Positions 1 to 13,400 of a DNA stretch of 40,000 nucleotides are shown piece after piece. Under the pieces are notes generated by a model that saw only the letters and a program-made list of their open reading frames with translations, did not search any database and was not told where the DNA came from. A program made the translations under genes and the position numbers. Each line of letters begins with the position of its first letter. The first letter of the stretch is position 1. The DNA is from Halisarca cf. caerulea (lineage: Eukaryota > Porifera > Demospongiae > Chondrillida > Halisarcidae): contig CAUJGJ010000313.1 of NCBI GenBank assembly GCA_963170055.1, forward strand, positions 3,046,701 to 3,086,700. The letters are read 5' to 3'.

Positions 1-363
1 ACCTAGCTTTATCGCGTGTATGCTACATGTGTTATTTAACATCTTCACCTCAACGTAGGAAAGGTACAATGACACCATATTCTTCAGCCTGGCTTCATAG
101 ACTAATAACCTACCTGCATTCACGAAAATAAAGACCCAAATAGTCAACTTTCAAGCGATTTACAAATTTTTACATGCTATTGCTGTGTGCATTCTGATTA
201 CTGTTTCCCCAAAGAGGTCAATGACAATTATAATGATGCGTAATTATATAAGAATACTGCACAGGGTGTTGTTACAGTTTTTCTGTATGTACAACCATGG
301 CTTTAGATTATTTCACTGCTAAGAGTGGTGTTTATACATACCACCTCAGTTCTGTTACATTTT
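1..363. other. Non-coding flank, nothing recognised
   Basis: AT-rich sequence with no ORF of note and no repeat that I recognise. It lies 3' of the minus-strand gene that ends at 364 and may include its 3' UTR. Confidence 0.4.
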
Positions 364-1127
364 CTATTGCTGGTATGTTATGGCGAGTTTTGCCATAAAA
401 CAAAATGGGTACTGCTTCTGAACGTCTCGAATTAAATGCCGTATTTCAACTTCTTGTAGATGCGAAGCCTCAAAAAACAGCCCAAACAGCGAGTAGAACC
501 TTTGTATGTTATGTATGTGTATATAAAACAACCAATTAACAATCTGTTGGAATTTCTGTATGACTGATTTTCCATCACCATATGAATATAACAAAGATTC
601 AAAAACGTGGTCAAGAAAATCTTTGAGTTTGAGCACACAAGTTGGTTCACTAGACACAACATGTCCTTGTCTTACTTTCCTGGTTATGGGAGAGTGATAG
701 TCGATCCTTCTGCTGTTTGAGGATTTCTGCTTTAAAAGAAATGGAAGTAGCAACAAACAGCTTGACATAAACTGAATGGAAAGACCTGCAGTCTTCCCAT
801 AACCAGCATTTGAAGTTCAGTCCTTAAGGAATAATCTGACACAGTTTCAAACATATATATATAGACCAAAGTTTGCTCGACCACGTTTTTAACAACTTTC
901 TTATGGACAAGAGTTCTCGAGCCTTTGATCACATGACACCACGGGTTCTCGAGTGTAGAGAGGCTAATTTATATGCCTTACCTATGGTCATAACTTCGGA
1001 GGCATGTTGGAGCTTTCGAAGCTCGATCGCTTACAGATCTACAAGTTCACAGTTTACTACCATCCATTTGCTAACTTGGCAGGCCAGAGTCCTTTCTATT
1101 GATGTGCGACCATTCAAATCTTGAATA
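364..1127 (-). CDS. Unidentified gene, three 3' exons (partial)
   Basis: I do not recognise the product. Three minus-strand segments join in frame through plausible GT-AG introns. Exon A is 1127-1035 and ends at a CT|GTAAGC donor; its peptide contains NGRTSIERTLACQVSKW. Exon B is 963-786 and includes ENPWCHVIKGSRTLVHKK; it ends at CTGCAG|GTCTTT. Exon C starts at 729 after a pyrimidine-rich tract ending TTTTAAAG and stays open to a TGA at 364-366; it includes LKLKDFLDHVFESLLYSYGD. The implied introns are 71 and 56 nt, and the phases match (2, then 0). The 5' exons should lie above 1127 but I could not place them. The peptide looks soluble and mixed alpha/beta, with no obvious signal or membrane segment. 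The TATATATAT run inside exon B, and the last 60 residues after a possible intron-like stretch near 520, are the weakest parts. It could be a decayed gene. Confidence 0.38.
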
Positions 1128-2640
1128 CTAGTAAGGTGGTCACACAGCAAGAACATGATATTTGGCGTATTAGGTGTGACGATTTAATTGCATATGTACG
1201 TACCTGTCGAAACCACAAAACGTCCTTTGTAGCCACAAATCTGGCATAACGTACCTGTGTATACCAGTAGTTTTTGGTGGATTATGAATGACATTGTATG
1301 GCCATGTATGGCAGCCATGTTTTTTGTGTCAATCTTTCATACAGAGTACTACTATACTCCACAATGATAGTCACTACTGCTTTTATTAGGTCGCAAGAGA
1401 AAGAATCCAGGGTTAACAGATTTGAAAACACTGAACAACACATCACGGAAGAGATTGGAAAAGATAATTCTGAACAAGTCAGTTCAACTTTACTGAATCC
1501 CTGAGATGTTGGTATTCAATAGTAAGATATTGTATACTTGTGTATGCTCACATACTCTAGAAAATCTTTGGAACGTGTTGCGAACAGTTTGGACAGACTC
1601 GATGCAAAAAAGTTTGATGACAAATTTGGAAATAATTATAATTATTCTTTGAGAAAATAATGCTGACATAATCTTGTGAATGCGTATGTGTACATGTGAC
1701 AAATCTTACAACTTTTTAGTCTCATTTTTAAGATTTCATTTTTGTCTCAGCTCACATAGTACACCATTTGGCCCTTTGTGACGGGAGAAAGTGCTGCACC
1801 ACATTGTTTGCAACCTTGTGTTTTCTGCTTCCTGTATTGATTTATAGCAGTTGTTTTAATTTACTTGTATTATTTCAATGTAAATTTCTGAGCGTATACT
1901 TACTTACTTGAGCTTGTAATTATCCATGCCATGGTACATGGCCAGACAAGTGTTCCGAGCCTCACAGATTGTGTATTCCCGTGTACTCCATATGTTTCTG
2001 CATGAGACCCAGTAATATTATGTACGTAGGTGCATGCATAGTGGACCTGACAGTCCTAAAATTGCATTTATTATTATTTTGCTCCTCATGCAATGATAAG
2101 AATTAATACTCTAATCTTATAGAGTGAGAATTGTAGCATGAACTTTTCAACCTACTGTATTTGCGAAATCAAAAATGTGAATTTCTTCAATTATAGCAGC
2201 GATCCGTGCAACTTTAGCTGATTGTGCAAAAGTTTCAACTTTCTGTTATCTTATTTTCTTCTGTTGATCAAATCTTTCAGTGTATTAAATTTGTCTGCAT
2301 TTGTGGCACTTGTGTACTTATTGCCTATGAGTACATGATGAAAATAGCATTACCCCTGCAGGGCAAGCAATTTTGTGCAGGTATATGTATTAGTATAGTT
2401 TTTTGGCGAAAACAAATTTTCGCTAATGTATGGCGGCCATGTTTTTCCGTGTCAATCCTACATATAGAGTACTACTGCACTCCATAATATATTATGTACA
2501 AAAGTAGTCTCGTTATCTCGCCTCCATAATTTGTTGGTACTATTTAAGCAACCAGTGATCTCGATGTCATAGTGCTCTGCGCGAGACTAGTACATGCAGA
2601 AGCTGCAGGATTATATTACATGGTGTAACGTTTTTTTTCT
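1128..2640. other. AT-rich spacer with a duplicated short repeat
   Basis: There is no recognisable gene. A unit of about 65 bp containing GGCAGCCATGTTTTTTGTGT and AGAGTACTACT occurs at 1296-1361 and again, with GGCGGCCATG, at 2429-2488. This suggests a dispersed repeat. The short plus-strand ORF ending at 1504 has no recognisable features. Confidence 0.45.
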
Positions 2641-3440
2641 GTGCACATGGCCTGGGTTTATATGTACGTATATAAGTCACATGGCATGCAAGCGTATATT
2701 ATTGAATTTGTGCATGACTTTATATAGATTTATAATTAATACGTTCTTCTGTGCGTGCATAATATGTATGTGCATGTGTCTTTGCATGCATGCATGTGGG
2801 AGTGAATTAAATGTAAAAGAATTAGTTGTTGCAGAGTACATTCATAATATATACTGGGCCCGCATCGGTATCATGCACTCATTCTAGATCTCCATTCAAT
2901 CCATGCATGTATGGTGATCTATTTCGATCTGTGCATGCATATGTGTGGTATTTTCCTGCAGCCAATGTATACGTATCAAATTGGCCATATATGGACTTTT
3001 TTATAACTCCTATATACCTGCATGTCATACACATGCAGGTATATATAATAATTATAATCTTGTTTTGTTTTCAGCATGGGATTCAGTCATGCATGCATGC
3101 ATGTACATAATAATATATACTTTAATTTTTGTGAACGTTCATGCATGCAATAATATAATTATTGTTGTGTGCATGCAGCTGATCATATTATAAAATTTTA
3201 CATTGAATTTGTAATAATTATTACTCTCTCATATACATGTGTGATTATCTGGTGTGTGAAGGAATGACATGGGTAGACAACCAAAATTAAAAAGCTAGCT
3301 AGAAACGACATACAATTTTTGCATATTTATGTATACAGATGTGGTTTGTTGCTGCATGCATGCCTGCTGCGGCCATGTGCACTTGTGTACATAAATGCTC
3401 ACACTCAAGCATGTATGTACAGTATATACAGGCACGCATG
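2641..3440. repeat. TGCATGCA-rich, palindromic low-complexity spacer
   Basis: The stretch is dense in self-complementary TGCATGCA and ATGCATGCAT words, mixed with GTACATAC words. No ORF looks like a protein; the short open frames here are translated palindromic repeats. It lies between the 3' end of the kinase gene and the unidentified gene at 364-1127. Confidence 0.55.
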
Positions 3441-3443
3441 TGT

Positions 3444-3444
<1 letters not shown>

Positions 3445-3509
<65 letters not shown>

Positions 3510-3531
3510 ACACGCGCGCGCATACACACAG
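3445..3531. repeat. (CA)n microsatellite ending in CGCGCG
   Basis: About 30 CA units are followed by a short (CG)n alternating run near 3513-3520. Alternating purine-pyrimidine DNA of this kind can form Z-DNA. The Cys-Val and His-Thr open frames over it are not genes. Confidence 0.97.
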
Positions 3532-3736
3532 TGATGTTCATTTTTTTTAAAAAAGTGAAAAATAACATTGAATTTCAATTTAAAACACAATAACTATACA
3601 TGTACGTATGTTATAAAAGTATAGGGTGAAAATGTACAATGTTATGACTGATCATTGAACAACTTCAACTTCTCTGGAGGTGGAAAACGAGCATGCAAAG
3701 ACAGAAGGTCAGTGCGTGCAATCCTTGTGCTGCATG

Positions 3737-4153
3737 TCAACCTGTGCAATCCTGGAGGGTTTGCAAGACAACTCTATGGAGGGTACCTAGACCTAGCAAG
3801 AACCCCTCATCAGGTCCGGAGTACTTGTGGGGGTCGTCCGCATATCCGCTGTGTGTGGCATTTGCAAAGTCTATCATTCTCACTTCAATGGGGCAAGTGA
3901 GGGAGAAGATGTCAGTCGATCCTTCGTAAATGAGCAACAGAGACACAGAGAACAGCCTCACTGAATCTTGAGCTTCAAGACAAGCTTTTAAAGCTTCCAC
4001 TTTGTCCAGTAGAAAGGTTAGCATTGCCTTTCTGTTTTCAGGATTTCCCCCACATAAGAAACCTTTAATTGCCTCTTCCAGTCCGGGAGCAGTCAAATCT
4101 CTACCATAGAACTTATCTCTATATGTGTATCCTTTAGTGATACTGTTGAATAG
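3737..4153 (-). CDS. IP6K-like exon 5 (C-terminal catalytic lobe)
   Basis: Codes residues 221-358. The acceptor TTTCTCCAG opens directly on LFNSITKGY; then FYGRDL, SLLLIYEG, MIDF and GPDEGF follow in family order. The C-terminus is 18 residues past GFLLGL, as usual for this family. The stop TGA is at 3737-3739. Confidence 0.93.
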   Translation of the reverse strand, partial: LFNSITKGYTYRDKFYGRDLTAPGLEEAIKGFLCGGNPENRKAMLTFLLDKVEALKACLEAQDSVRLFSVSLLLIYEGSTDIFSLTCPIEVRMIDFANATHSGYADDPHKYSGPDEGFLLGLGTLHRVVLQTLQDCTG

Positions 4154-4255
4154 CTGGAGAAATTGATTAGAATAAAAGTGCTATAGTCACTGAACTTGAA
4201 AAATCTACAAGAAATCTAATCAAAAAATCTATAAGAGCTTTGCTGGCAAGTGCGC

Positions 4256-4286
<31 letters not shown>

Positions 4287-4298
4287 TCAGTGTTGTGT

Positions 4299-4390
<92 letters not shown>

Positions 4391-4417
4391 ATGTGTGTTG
4401 GTGTGTGTGTGCCAGTG

Positions 4418-4492
<75 letters not shown>

Positions 4493-7400
4493 TGTCCACA
4501 TGCAAGGTGTATGTGTACTTACGCATGTGCTAGCAAGTAATATGCTATGTACATACATATGTACATAATACAATTACGTACATGGATATTGTATCATGTT
4601 TTTTGCCCATCTTTGTTGTGAAAATGACTTAGCCCTCCTTGCTCAATTTCTAAGACCTATCAGAAGACCTATAAGGTTTATCAAAACCATAGACCAAGGG
4701 CTATGATCAAACCGTATCTGCTCTAAAAATTCTTCATTCTAACTTTTGTCAGGTAAGATGCATGTATACTTCATTGTGTCATGGTGAGCAGGTAGATCAA
4801 AGGAAAAAAGTGGTTTGTATAAGCTCTACAGCACACTTTTGATTTACTATACAGCACACTTGCAATCAAGTCATTAACAGCTCCTGACAAACAATTAACT
4901 TCATTTCCCTTGACCTCTCACCATTGCGCAAGATCACAGGCCAATGTATAAGACAAATTCATTAGTACCATCCCATGACACAAGTTAGTTGTATCCCCTC
5001 CCAAGTGGGATGTGCAGCCATACAATCGCACTTTCCTTAATCACCTCGGGATGACGGCCTCGGTGGTTAAGGAAAAGTGTGATTGTATTAGCTGCACATC
5101 CCACTTGGGAGGGGATACAACCAATACTTACTCCCCCTACCAACTACCTTGCATATACTCTGCCTCCTGTTAGCTTACTAGAAGGTCATTTTAGTATCAT
5201 TCTCTGTGCTGAGGATTTCTACGGCATGTTTGTCATGTTCATTGTTGGCATCTGCCGACATGTGTGATAGAGGGTGGCCAGAGGATTTCTACGGCATGAT
5301 ATTGCAAATAAACATTATGCATACATATGTACGTACTGACCTGCATTCCAGAAAACCTAATTCCTAAGGAGGATGATGTGGTTGCTGCGCATCTGTCCAT
5401 GTGGATCTTCTTCTTGGCTTCTGTCATCACATCGCAGTGACTCTGAGTACCGAGCTTCAGGTCTAGGATGCTGGGGTTCTTGAAACGGGCAACCACATTC
5501 TCCAGCACAATGTAATCTATGCAAGAATGTAAGTAATACCATGTAAATACATACCTACATACATACGTATGTACGTATATGTACAGTTTGTTTGTACAGT
5601 CTGATTTATCCGACACTGGTTTATTCAGAAACCTCAATTATCCATCACTCTGTTGTGAATCCCCATCACTAAACTGTCACAATTCTACCTGATTTATCTG
5701 CCTCCAGGTTTATCTGACACACAGTATGGGGAACAGAGGCCATCAGATAAACCAGCTTTCACTATACATACGTACAGTACACTGCATGTACTGCATGTAC
5801 TGTATGTACTGCATGTACTGCATGTACTGCATGTACTGCATGTACAGGTGAGTTTTTCTTTGCTGAGGTCCTTAATAATGTGTATCAGGGGATCCAGATC
5901 GAAGCCTCATTGCACCCCTCAATGCCCAGAGTCAGTGGATGTCATCATCCATGACTCTAGGGTTGTTATGTGACTTCCGAATATTCTTATTATGTAGTAT
6001 TTAGACATTGGAGTAGACATTTTTAGTAATATTAACTATATTTACTGTGCTTTGCACTTTGCTATATTCCTTTGCCTGCAACATATGTGTTCCAAAGCGA
6101 ATTTGAAAATACAATCCTATACTCATAGAAAACTGTCTGTACGGCACTTGCAAGAGAACGTAAACCATTTCAGTCAACTGAACTGTAAAGAGTGCACTAT
6201 ACGTAGAAGAACCCCCCAGTCCTGACCCCTGAACAACAGACATCCTCTAATGTATCTAGCCTAGGGCTTCTAATGTACGTAAAACATGAATATTTGTGGA
6301 AACAGCGTACGTAGGTTTGCACATCAACTGATGATAGTGTAGAAATTAGTCAAACTACCAATAAGACTACACCTCCACCATATCTCCCCAGGAAGCCTCC
6401 CCCCACCTCCCCCTCCCCTGAACAACTTATACACTAGAGAGTGGCTAATCAAACTAAACATACGTATATACATGTACGTATGTACATATGTACTGTATGT
6501 ACGTACATACACACATACAAATCCTTCACTAGACAGCAGTCTTTCATGTAACAATGTACATACATGTACGACTATTGTATACGTACATACAGTACGTATA
6601 CAGTGGAACCCTCTAATACGGACACCTTGGGACCTGAAAGATCTGTCCTGATTATTGAGGTGTCCCCATTTCAGGGATTGAAGATGTTCTATATCACAGA
6701 ATAGTGAATCATTTGGTTTCTGTGGCATGTGTCCATATCAGAGAGGTGTCTGCAATTCAGGGGACTGGATTAGAGGGGTGTCTGCAATTCAGGGGACTGG
6801 ATTAGAGGGGTGTCTGCAATTCAGGGGACTGGATTAGAGGGGTGTCTGCAATTCATGGGGCTGGATTAGAGGGGTGTCTGCAATTCAGGGGACTGGATTA
6901 GAGGGGTTTCGCTGTATAGTGTATGCACATATCCCAAACTAGACATATGTGTGTGTAGCTGTCTTGGTCTTTAGCAGGACAGAAACATCAACCAGATATC
7001 AACCTACTCCTGTGCGACCACATGCAACTTCCAGTGTGAAGTGGTACCTTGCAATCTACAACTCAAAATCCAACAGTGTACATACTTCCAATGTACAGTG
7101 GGCCCTCATTTATCCAAAAACAATTGTTCCTCATAAAATGTGTCAGATAAACCAGGGTAAACCAGGGTAAACCAGGGTGAATTATACACAGACCAGTGGT
7201 GGTGATTCACGGTGGAGTGTTGGATAAATGAGGTTTTCGAATAAACCAGTTTGGATAAACCAGGTGTGACTGTACATGTAATCTACTAGACTGAACTAAA
7301 TACAGCATGCACACAAGTACAGTATTACATAAGACAACTATGATGTGATGTGCCGTGATGGCATTGTGATAGCATTTTGATAGCAGTGTGATAGCAGTGT

Positions 7401-10400
7401 GATAGCAGTGTGATAGCAGTGTGATGCATGCATATGCAAGACATCTTCTGTAACAGGTGATATAGGTTCAATTGCAATCAATCATTTCACAGCTACACCA
7501 GGAATGCTCAGATTCTCAAGAAATTCTTTGGGAATACTACCAGTAATGGTATCAGATTCCCTGGTATTTGGCAGGAATGTATGTAGGTATCTACCTATAC
7601 AGAAAGAACTATACTATGATTATGTGTACACAGATAGTAAGAGGGTTTCCGAAGCACTATAGTACCTGGTGCGCACTTTTAGGGTGTCATACTACCTGAG
7701 ATAAACCAAAGGTTGGTGTACAACACATGAGAATTAGTTAGTGTGAAGAAGATGTTGATTAGTGGTGTGATGTAGTAGTTGGGATGTTGATTGGTGGTGT
7801 GATGCAACAGTAATGCTACGTATGTACGTATGTACAGTGATAGCAGTGCAATGCTATTAGGTTACTGCTGTGTTCACTGAGATGGGTTACTGCTGTGTTC
7901 ACTGAGATGGGGTACTGCTGTGTTCACTGAGATGGGTTACTGCTGTGTTCACTGAGATGGGTTACTGCTGTGTTCACTGAGATGGGTTACTGCTGTGTTC
8001 ACTGAGATGGGTTACTGCTGTGTTCACTGAGATGGGTTACCTGCAGGGTTCTGTCCATGTAATCTTCCAAGGTGGTAAACAAGTCAATCACTTCACAGCT
8101 AACACACGTTTGAAGACCTACTTTTAAGTGCACCTTCCAACCAAAAACATCAGTGAAGGCCTTTTAAGGTAATAAGACTAAACACAAGGCTAATGAAGTG
8201 TTTCAATCACAAAAAATGCATGGTTCGGAAAAAAGACTGCCATTTCAAATCCTCTGGTCTCTGAAAAGTTAGAGATAGTTGGCGATGAATTTTGATGGTT
8301 GAGTTTTGATGGTTGAACCTGACCACCTCCAACCAGTGTAGGCAGAACCCTGCACCTGGTACGTAGCTAGAGACATACTAGACGTCAAACATCATACACA
8401 TTCCTGTTTTGCACATTTTTAGGAGCGTCGGGCAAACCCTGTTTCATTCAATGTGTGCAGCACTTGATATACAAAATCACAAACTGTATAAAAACATTTA
8501 AAAGTGGATAAGTGATATGTGTAGCAGCGTTCTCCCCCGAATAAATCAAGGGATAAGGGGTTTCGCGTGTTGCCACACATGCGCGTGTTGTAGGTATAGC
8601 TTACATAATATCTCATGCCACATTTAATTCGTGTACATAAAGTATGTGTATAGAGTTTGATCTGACATGCTTCATCAGTATTGAATTCATCAATTGGTGG
8701 TCCTTCAATGACAATTGTCATAAAGTAATTCAGAATATTACCTGAAAGCTGATTGCTAGCATCAGTTTTAATACATTAAAGAGCAGAGAAGCAACCTTCA
8801 CAGTCCACAGTGGGCATTGGCATAAGAGCAACTGCTGTCAGCTTGCTGAGGTTGGGAAGAGTTCCTGTGCGCGCACTCTGCCCATGAGCTTGCATGGTGA
8901 CAGTTGTACACTGCCAATCATCACTTGATTGGCTTCTTTCATTTTCATTTGTGTTCTCTGTAGTATTGCTACTACTGTATTACAAAAATAATATTATGTA
9001 TACATAACTTAAATCCTGTACTTCTGTGACCTTGCTTAGTAAACACAAAGGATATTGGAAGGCTTCTTTTAGTTGTGAAGGCATGTTGGCCGATATGCCT
9101 TCAGCAAGGAAGGCATGTTGGCCGATATGCCTTCAGCAAGGAAGGCATGTTGGCCGATATGCCTTCATGTACATATGTAGGGAGAACCCTGCATAGGGAG
9201 AACCCTGTGTAGGGATGACAAGCGGTCATTGTGAAAATGTATCTATAGTCATCACTTAAAAAGCACTGAAGCAAATTAGGAATGCTTTCTGTGCAGGGCT
9301 AGACATACTGGAGCTACGAAGTCATACTTAAGCTAGTCATACTTGAGCTAGTCATAAGTACCCGAGCTATAGTCATACTTGAACTAGACATATGTAGTAC
9401 GTAAATACTTAGGCGAGACATACTGTATTCTCTCTAAAAATTCGTCATTCTAATTTCTGTCAGGTCTAAATCTTTGGTTTATTTTAAACCTGTCGAATTT
9501 GCAGTCATTCTAATTTCCATCATGTGACTCTAATTTTCGTCAGGTCTAAATCCGGTTTATTTGTATTCTAAACCTGTCAAATTTGCAGCCATTCTAATTT
9601 CCGTCATGTGACTCTAATTTTCGTCAGGTACCAGAAGTGATCTATATTTCGTCATTTTCCCACAGTACTCCACGAAATTGCTCGCAACGATATCCTACAA
9701 CAGGCGGATTTTGTTCTTGTAGACACAGAGTCTCACCAACACAAACAATTGCGATAATTTCTTTGTCTTTAAAGAAGGAAATTCACACCACTAGTTCTCA
9801 TTTCAGCTTTCTTTGCGGATTTTTGTTTGTCCAAGTATGCGAGAGGGTCAAAATGGCGTACCTGCCATTGCCAAAAGCTGGAATTATAAGATTCGAGAGT
9901 ATAGCCTTCCAAAGTTTCGTCATAATCTAATTTTCGTCTAAAAATTCTATATTTTCGTCAGGGTGAACAATTTAGGGAAATCCTATTCTATTCTAATAGA
10001 AAGACGAAATTCTTGCTGCATTAGGTGTGACGAATTTTTAGAGAGAGTACGGTACGTATATACTTGGGCTAGACAAACTTGGGCTACTTGGGCTAGACAT
10101 ACTTGGGCTAGACAAACTTGGGCTACTTGGGCTGGACACACTTGGGCTACTTGGGCTACTTGGGCTAGACAAACTTGGGCTACTTGGGCTACTTGGGCTG
10201 CATGGACAAACTTGGGCTAGACAAACTTGGGCTACTTGGGCTACTTGGGCTGCATGGACAAACTTGGGCTACTTGGGCTGGACAAACTTGGGCTACTTGG
10301 GCTGGACAAACTTGCGCTACTTGGGCTGGACAAACTTGGGCTAGACAAACTTGGGCTACTTGGGCTAGACAAGCTTGGACTAATCATACTGTGCATGGTG

Positions 10401-13400
10401 CTAGAAGGGCACTGGGTTAAATGAGCCAACGGCTACGAGGACTACTCTCTGCATGCACATGCAGTCCTACATCCATCAAGCCTGTACCTGTGCACATCCT
10501 TTAGTCCACCTAAAATCTGTTGAAAACGTAGATGACATTGAGATTTAAAATCCGTCATGCGTTTATCGCTACATAGGGTACATACGCACGTACATAAGAT
10601 GAGCCAAGGGGAGTTGCCCCCCCCCCCCCCACACACACACCGCAAATCTGACAAAACTTATTGGGAAAAGGATATCAGAATCAAGCACCAAATCCAGCAT
10701 GCAGTCGTAAGGCACTAACCATACTCTGCCAGCTTGTCTTCTTTAGTCACTAAGAGATCCTTTAGCTGGTACAAGCACTTCTTAGCCCATGGTGAAGCAT
10801 GTTGATCACTTTCATCTATAATCAAACAATAGCGCAACAAACAGAGTCAAAAATCAAAACATAGTAACATTCGAAGAAGCCAACCACAGACAAACAACGT
10901 ACATACGTATTAGTTGTGAGGGAGGTTGCCAAGAGCATATCAAATCCGCACATACCCTTTCACCAATGTGTTAGAAGGCCTGATTGGGGCTACCACACAT
11001 AAATCATTATAGCAAAACATTTACTAACTTTTACAGTACATGTGGAAACATAGACCATTCCACTCCAAAGTTGAGATCTGCAATATTGGCCCTTAAAAGG
11101 CAAAATTTTAGCTCCTATAATCCAAGGCAGGAGCAAAAGTCCACTTGCTACCACATGTAAAAGTTACAAATGGCTAGAAGCTGGCACAAGAAACCGTTTC
11201 CAGCTTGTTCCCTCACTTAGTACCCAGTCAAAAGTTAATATTCCGAAGAATATCCAGTTTAGTCACATACGTACCAGCATGTGACAGTACAATAAATGGT
11301 GACAACAGAAACGTCACTACACTCGACTTCAGCATCTGTATACACACGAATAACAGTCTGAATCACTAGAAACCTGTGAGACTAACATATTATCACCATG
11401 CAAACAGAAGAGCACTATCGCAACAGATCTAAACTTGCTCCACATATGTCCTGTAAACTGTAGCAATTACGTAGCCTCTCAGACTCATTGGCCACTAAGG
11501 TTGGTATCTATCCCAAAAATGTGTTTACACACACAAAGAGGTAGACTCAATCCCAAAACACCGAGATCTGGATTAGCAAAACACATTGTTTACAATCCAC
11601 AAACACTGATTTGGTCTGAGGGAGGGATGGCTATGGCATTGAAGGGGGCCATTAGTCTGAACTTGCATACAAAGATAAGGTGAGGGTGAAAAGACTGTGT
11701 TTTGTACAACCAAAGAAATGCAGGCTGCTGTAAGAGCCCAGGACCCAGCTGTATCAGATTCATGTACGTATGTATGTACCATACGTACGTGCGTAGCTAG
11801 ACTAATCAGGACTTGTTTGTATGTAGAATCAAGCCAGACAATTACTGTCACTCAAACATAACAACTTTGATGTGATCCTTATCCTCCTCATTGCAAAAAC
11901 AGCATACTACGTACGTAGCCCAAATGTGGGTACATACACATATGTGACCATAATATCATTGTTGTTGAGTCATCCCTACATATGGAGTACTAATGTACGT
12001 ACGTATGTACGCACTCCATAAATACTGATATTATGTGTGATCTTACCTGACTCCTTGGAACCATTCTCAGGAGTTTCTTTACCATTCATAGCCAGTCGTA
12101 GGCCATGGCGCTCCTGGCTAACGAGGTCGAGTGCATTAGTACTATAGGTAACTTTCTTCCTTTTAGCAATGCACTGCACCACATGGTCCTCTCCTTCAGT
12201 AAAGGACATTGAAATCACTCCTACAGTAAGAGAAATGGTGTGCTTCTGAAATTAGTCCCATTCATGCTCATGAGGTACATAGCGTGGTACTGTGAAGAAG
12301 ACCGTTAATTCCAACAAAGAGCTTACGCAAATATGTACGTATGTACAACAGCACTTCTGACAAGCTGACGTGGTATGCAAACTTGGACTTATGGAAAATC
12401 GAAACATCAACACATATGTACATATACATTGTATGTATATGTACGTACATACGTATGTAGCAAGATGACATGGAAGTTGGCAGTGCATTACAAAAATGTT
12501 ATACGTATGTACATACATACGTACGTACGTACATACGTACATATGTACCAATAAGTATGTGCATACATGTATTAGACTGTAAAATCATCAATCCATCACC
12601 AAGTTATCCACCAGCCAAACCTGTCCATCTACGTAGCAGGATTTCTAGTACTCCATATGCATTTAATGTGGTTCACTGAAAACACTAAAGTGGCAGATTA
12701 ACGAGTATGGATTACTACGTAAGTACACAAACTACGTACGTATGTACACATACATGTGCTGTTTGGGTGCACATATGTACATGTCAAAACAGTGGATAGA
12801 CTAGGCATATGATCATCATCAAGAAGATCAGGCTGCCTTAAAGATCACTTTAAATCAGTCTCTTTTGTCCTTTGTAAGGAGGTCCTCTTTGGGAGGTTAA
12901 AAATGTCTTGGAACTAGGTATGCACAGGGAGAAAATATTTTGGAACTTCAAGCTGTATCCTTTGTAGAGAGACTGTCCCTATTTCGGAGCGCCCACTATC
13001 AGAAATTCCATTTTACATTATTACTTTTACAATATCCCATCTCATACTCTTACACACCTTCCAAACAAGTAACTGTGAGGGAAACAAATTGCATGAACAA
13101 GGATTCATAAAACCATTTAAAATGGCAAAAGGATGTATGTACGTAGTGTTGACACAGGATTGTGCTAGAAGTTTTCTGACGAAAGCATAATCCAAAAACA
13201 CTTGGAACAAGCAACCCAATAAATAAATCACAGTGCACTCAGTCCAACAGCACTGTGTCTAGCTCTATACCCATCTAGCCTCATCGGACGTACGGACATA
13301 TAGCCCTGTGCTCGTCTACCCCTATGCCTAGTCAGGTGTTGCTGACCCAATCTCGCTCAGCCATTTTCGGGGACTGACTTCACTGGGTGAGACAACAAAG

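Noticed and set aside
1298..1504. Plus-strand frame with a Glu/Ser-rich end after TTTATTAG
   Set aside because: It could be an exon by look, but no partner exon, donor or homologue was seen, and it overlaps a dispersed repeat at its start.
2224..3193. Overlapping plus-strand ORFs of 80-97 codons
   Set aside because: Rich in Cys, Ile, His and Tyr from TGCATGCA and TATA words; no splice-consistent partner or family motif.
7858..8040. CRISPR-like regular array
   Set aside because: The 25-bp units abut without spacers and the genome is eukaryotic; it is a minisatellite.
9963..10429. Open frames with repeated Trp-Ala-Thr-Trp-Ala or Ser-Pro-Ser-Ser peptides
   Set aside because: They come from the ACTTGGGCT minisatellite; all frames give repeats and there is no start context or flanking coding sequence.
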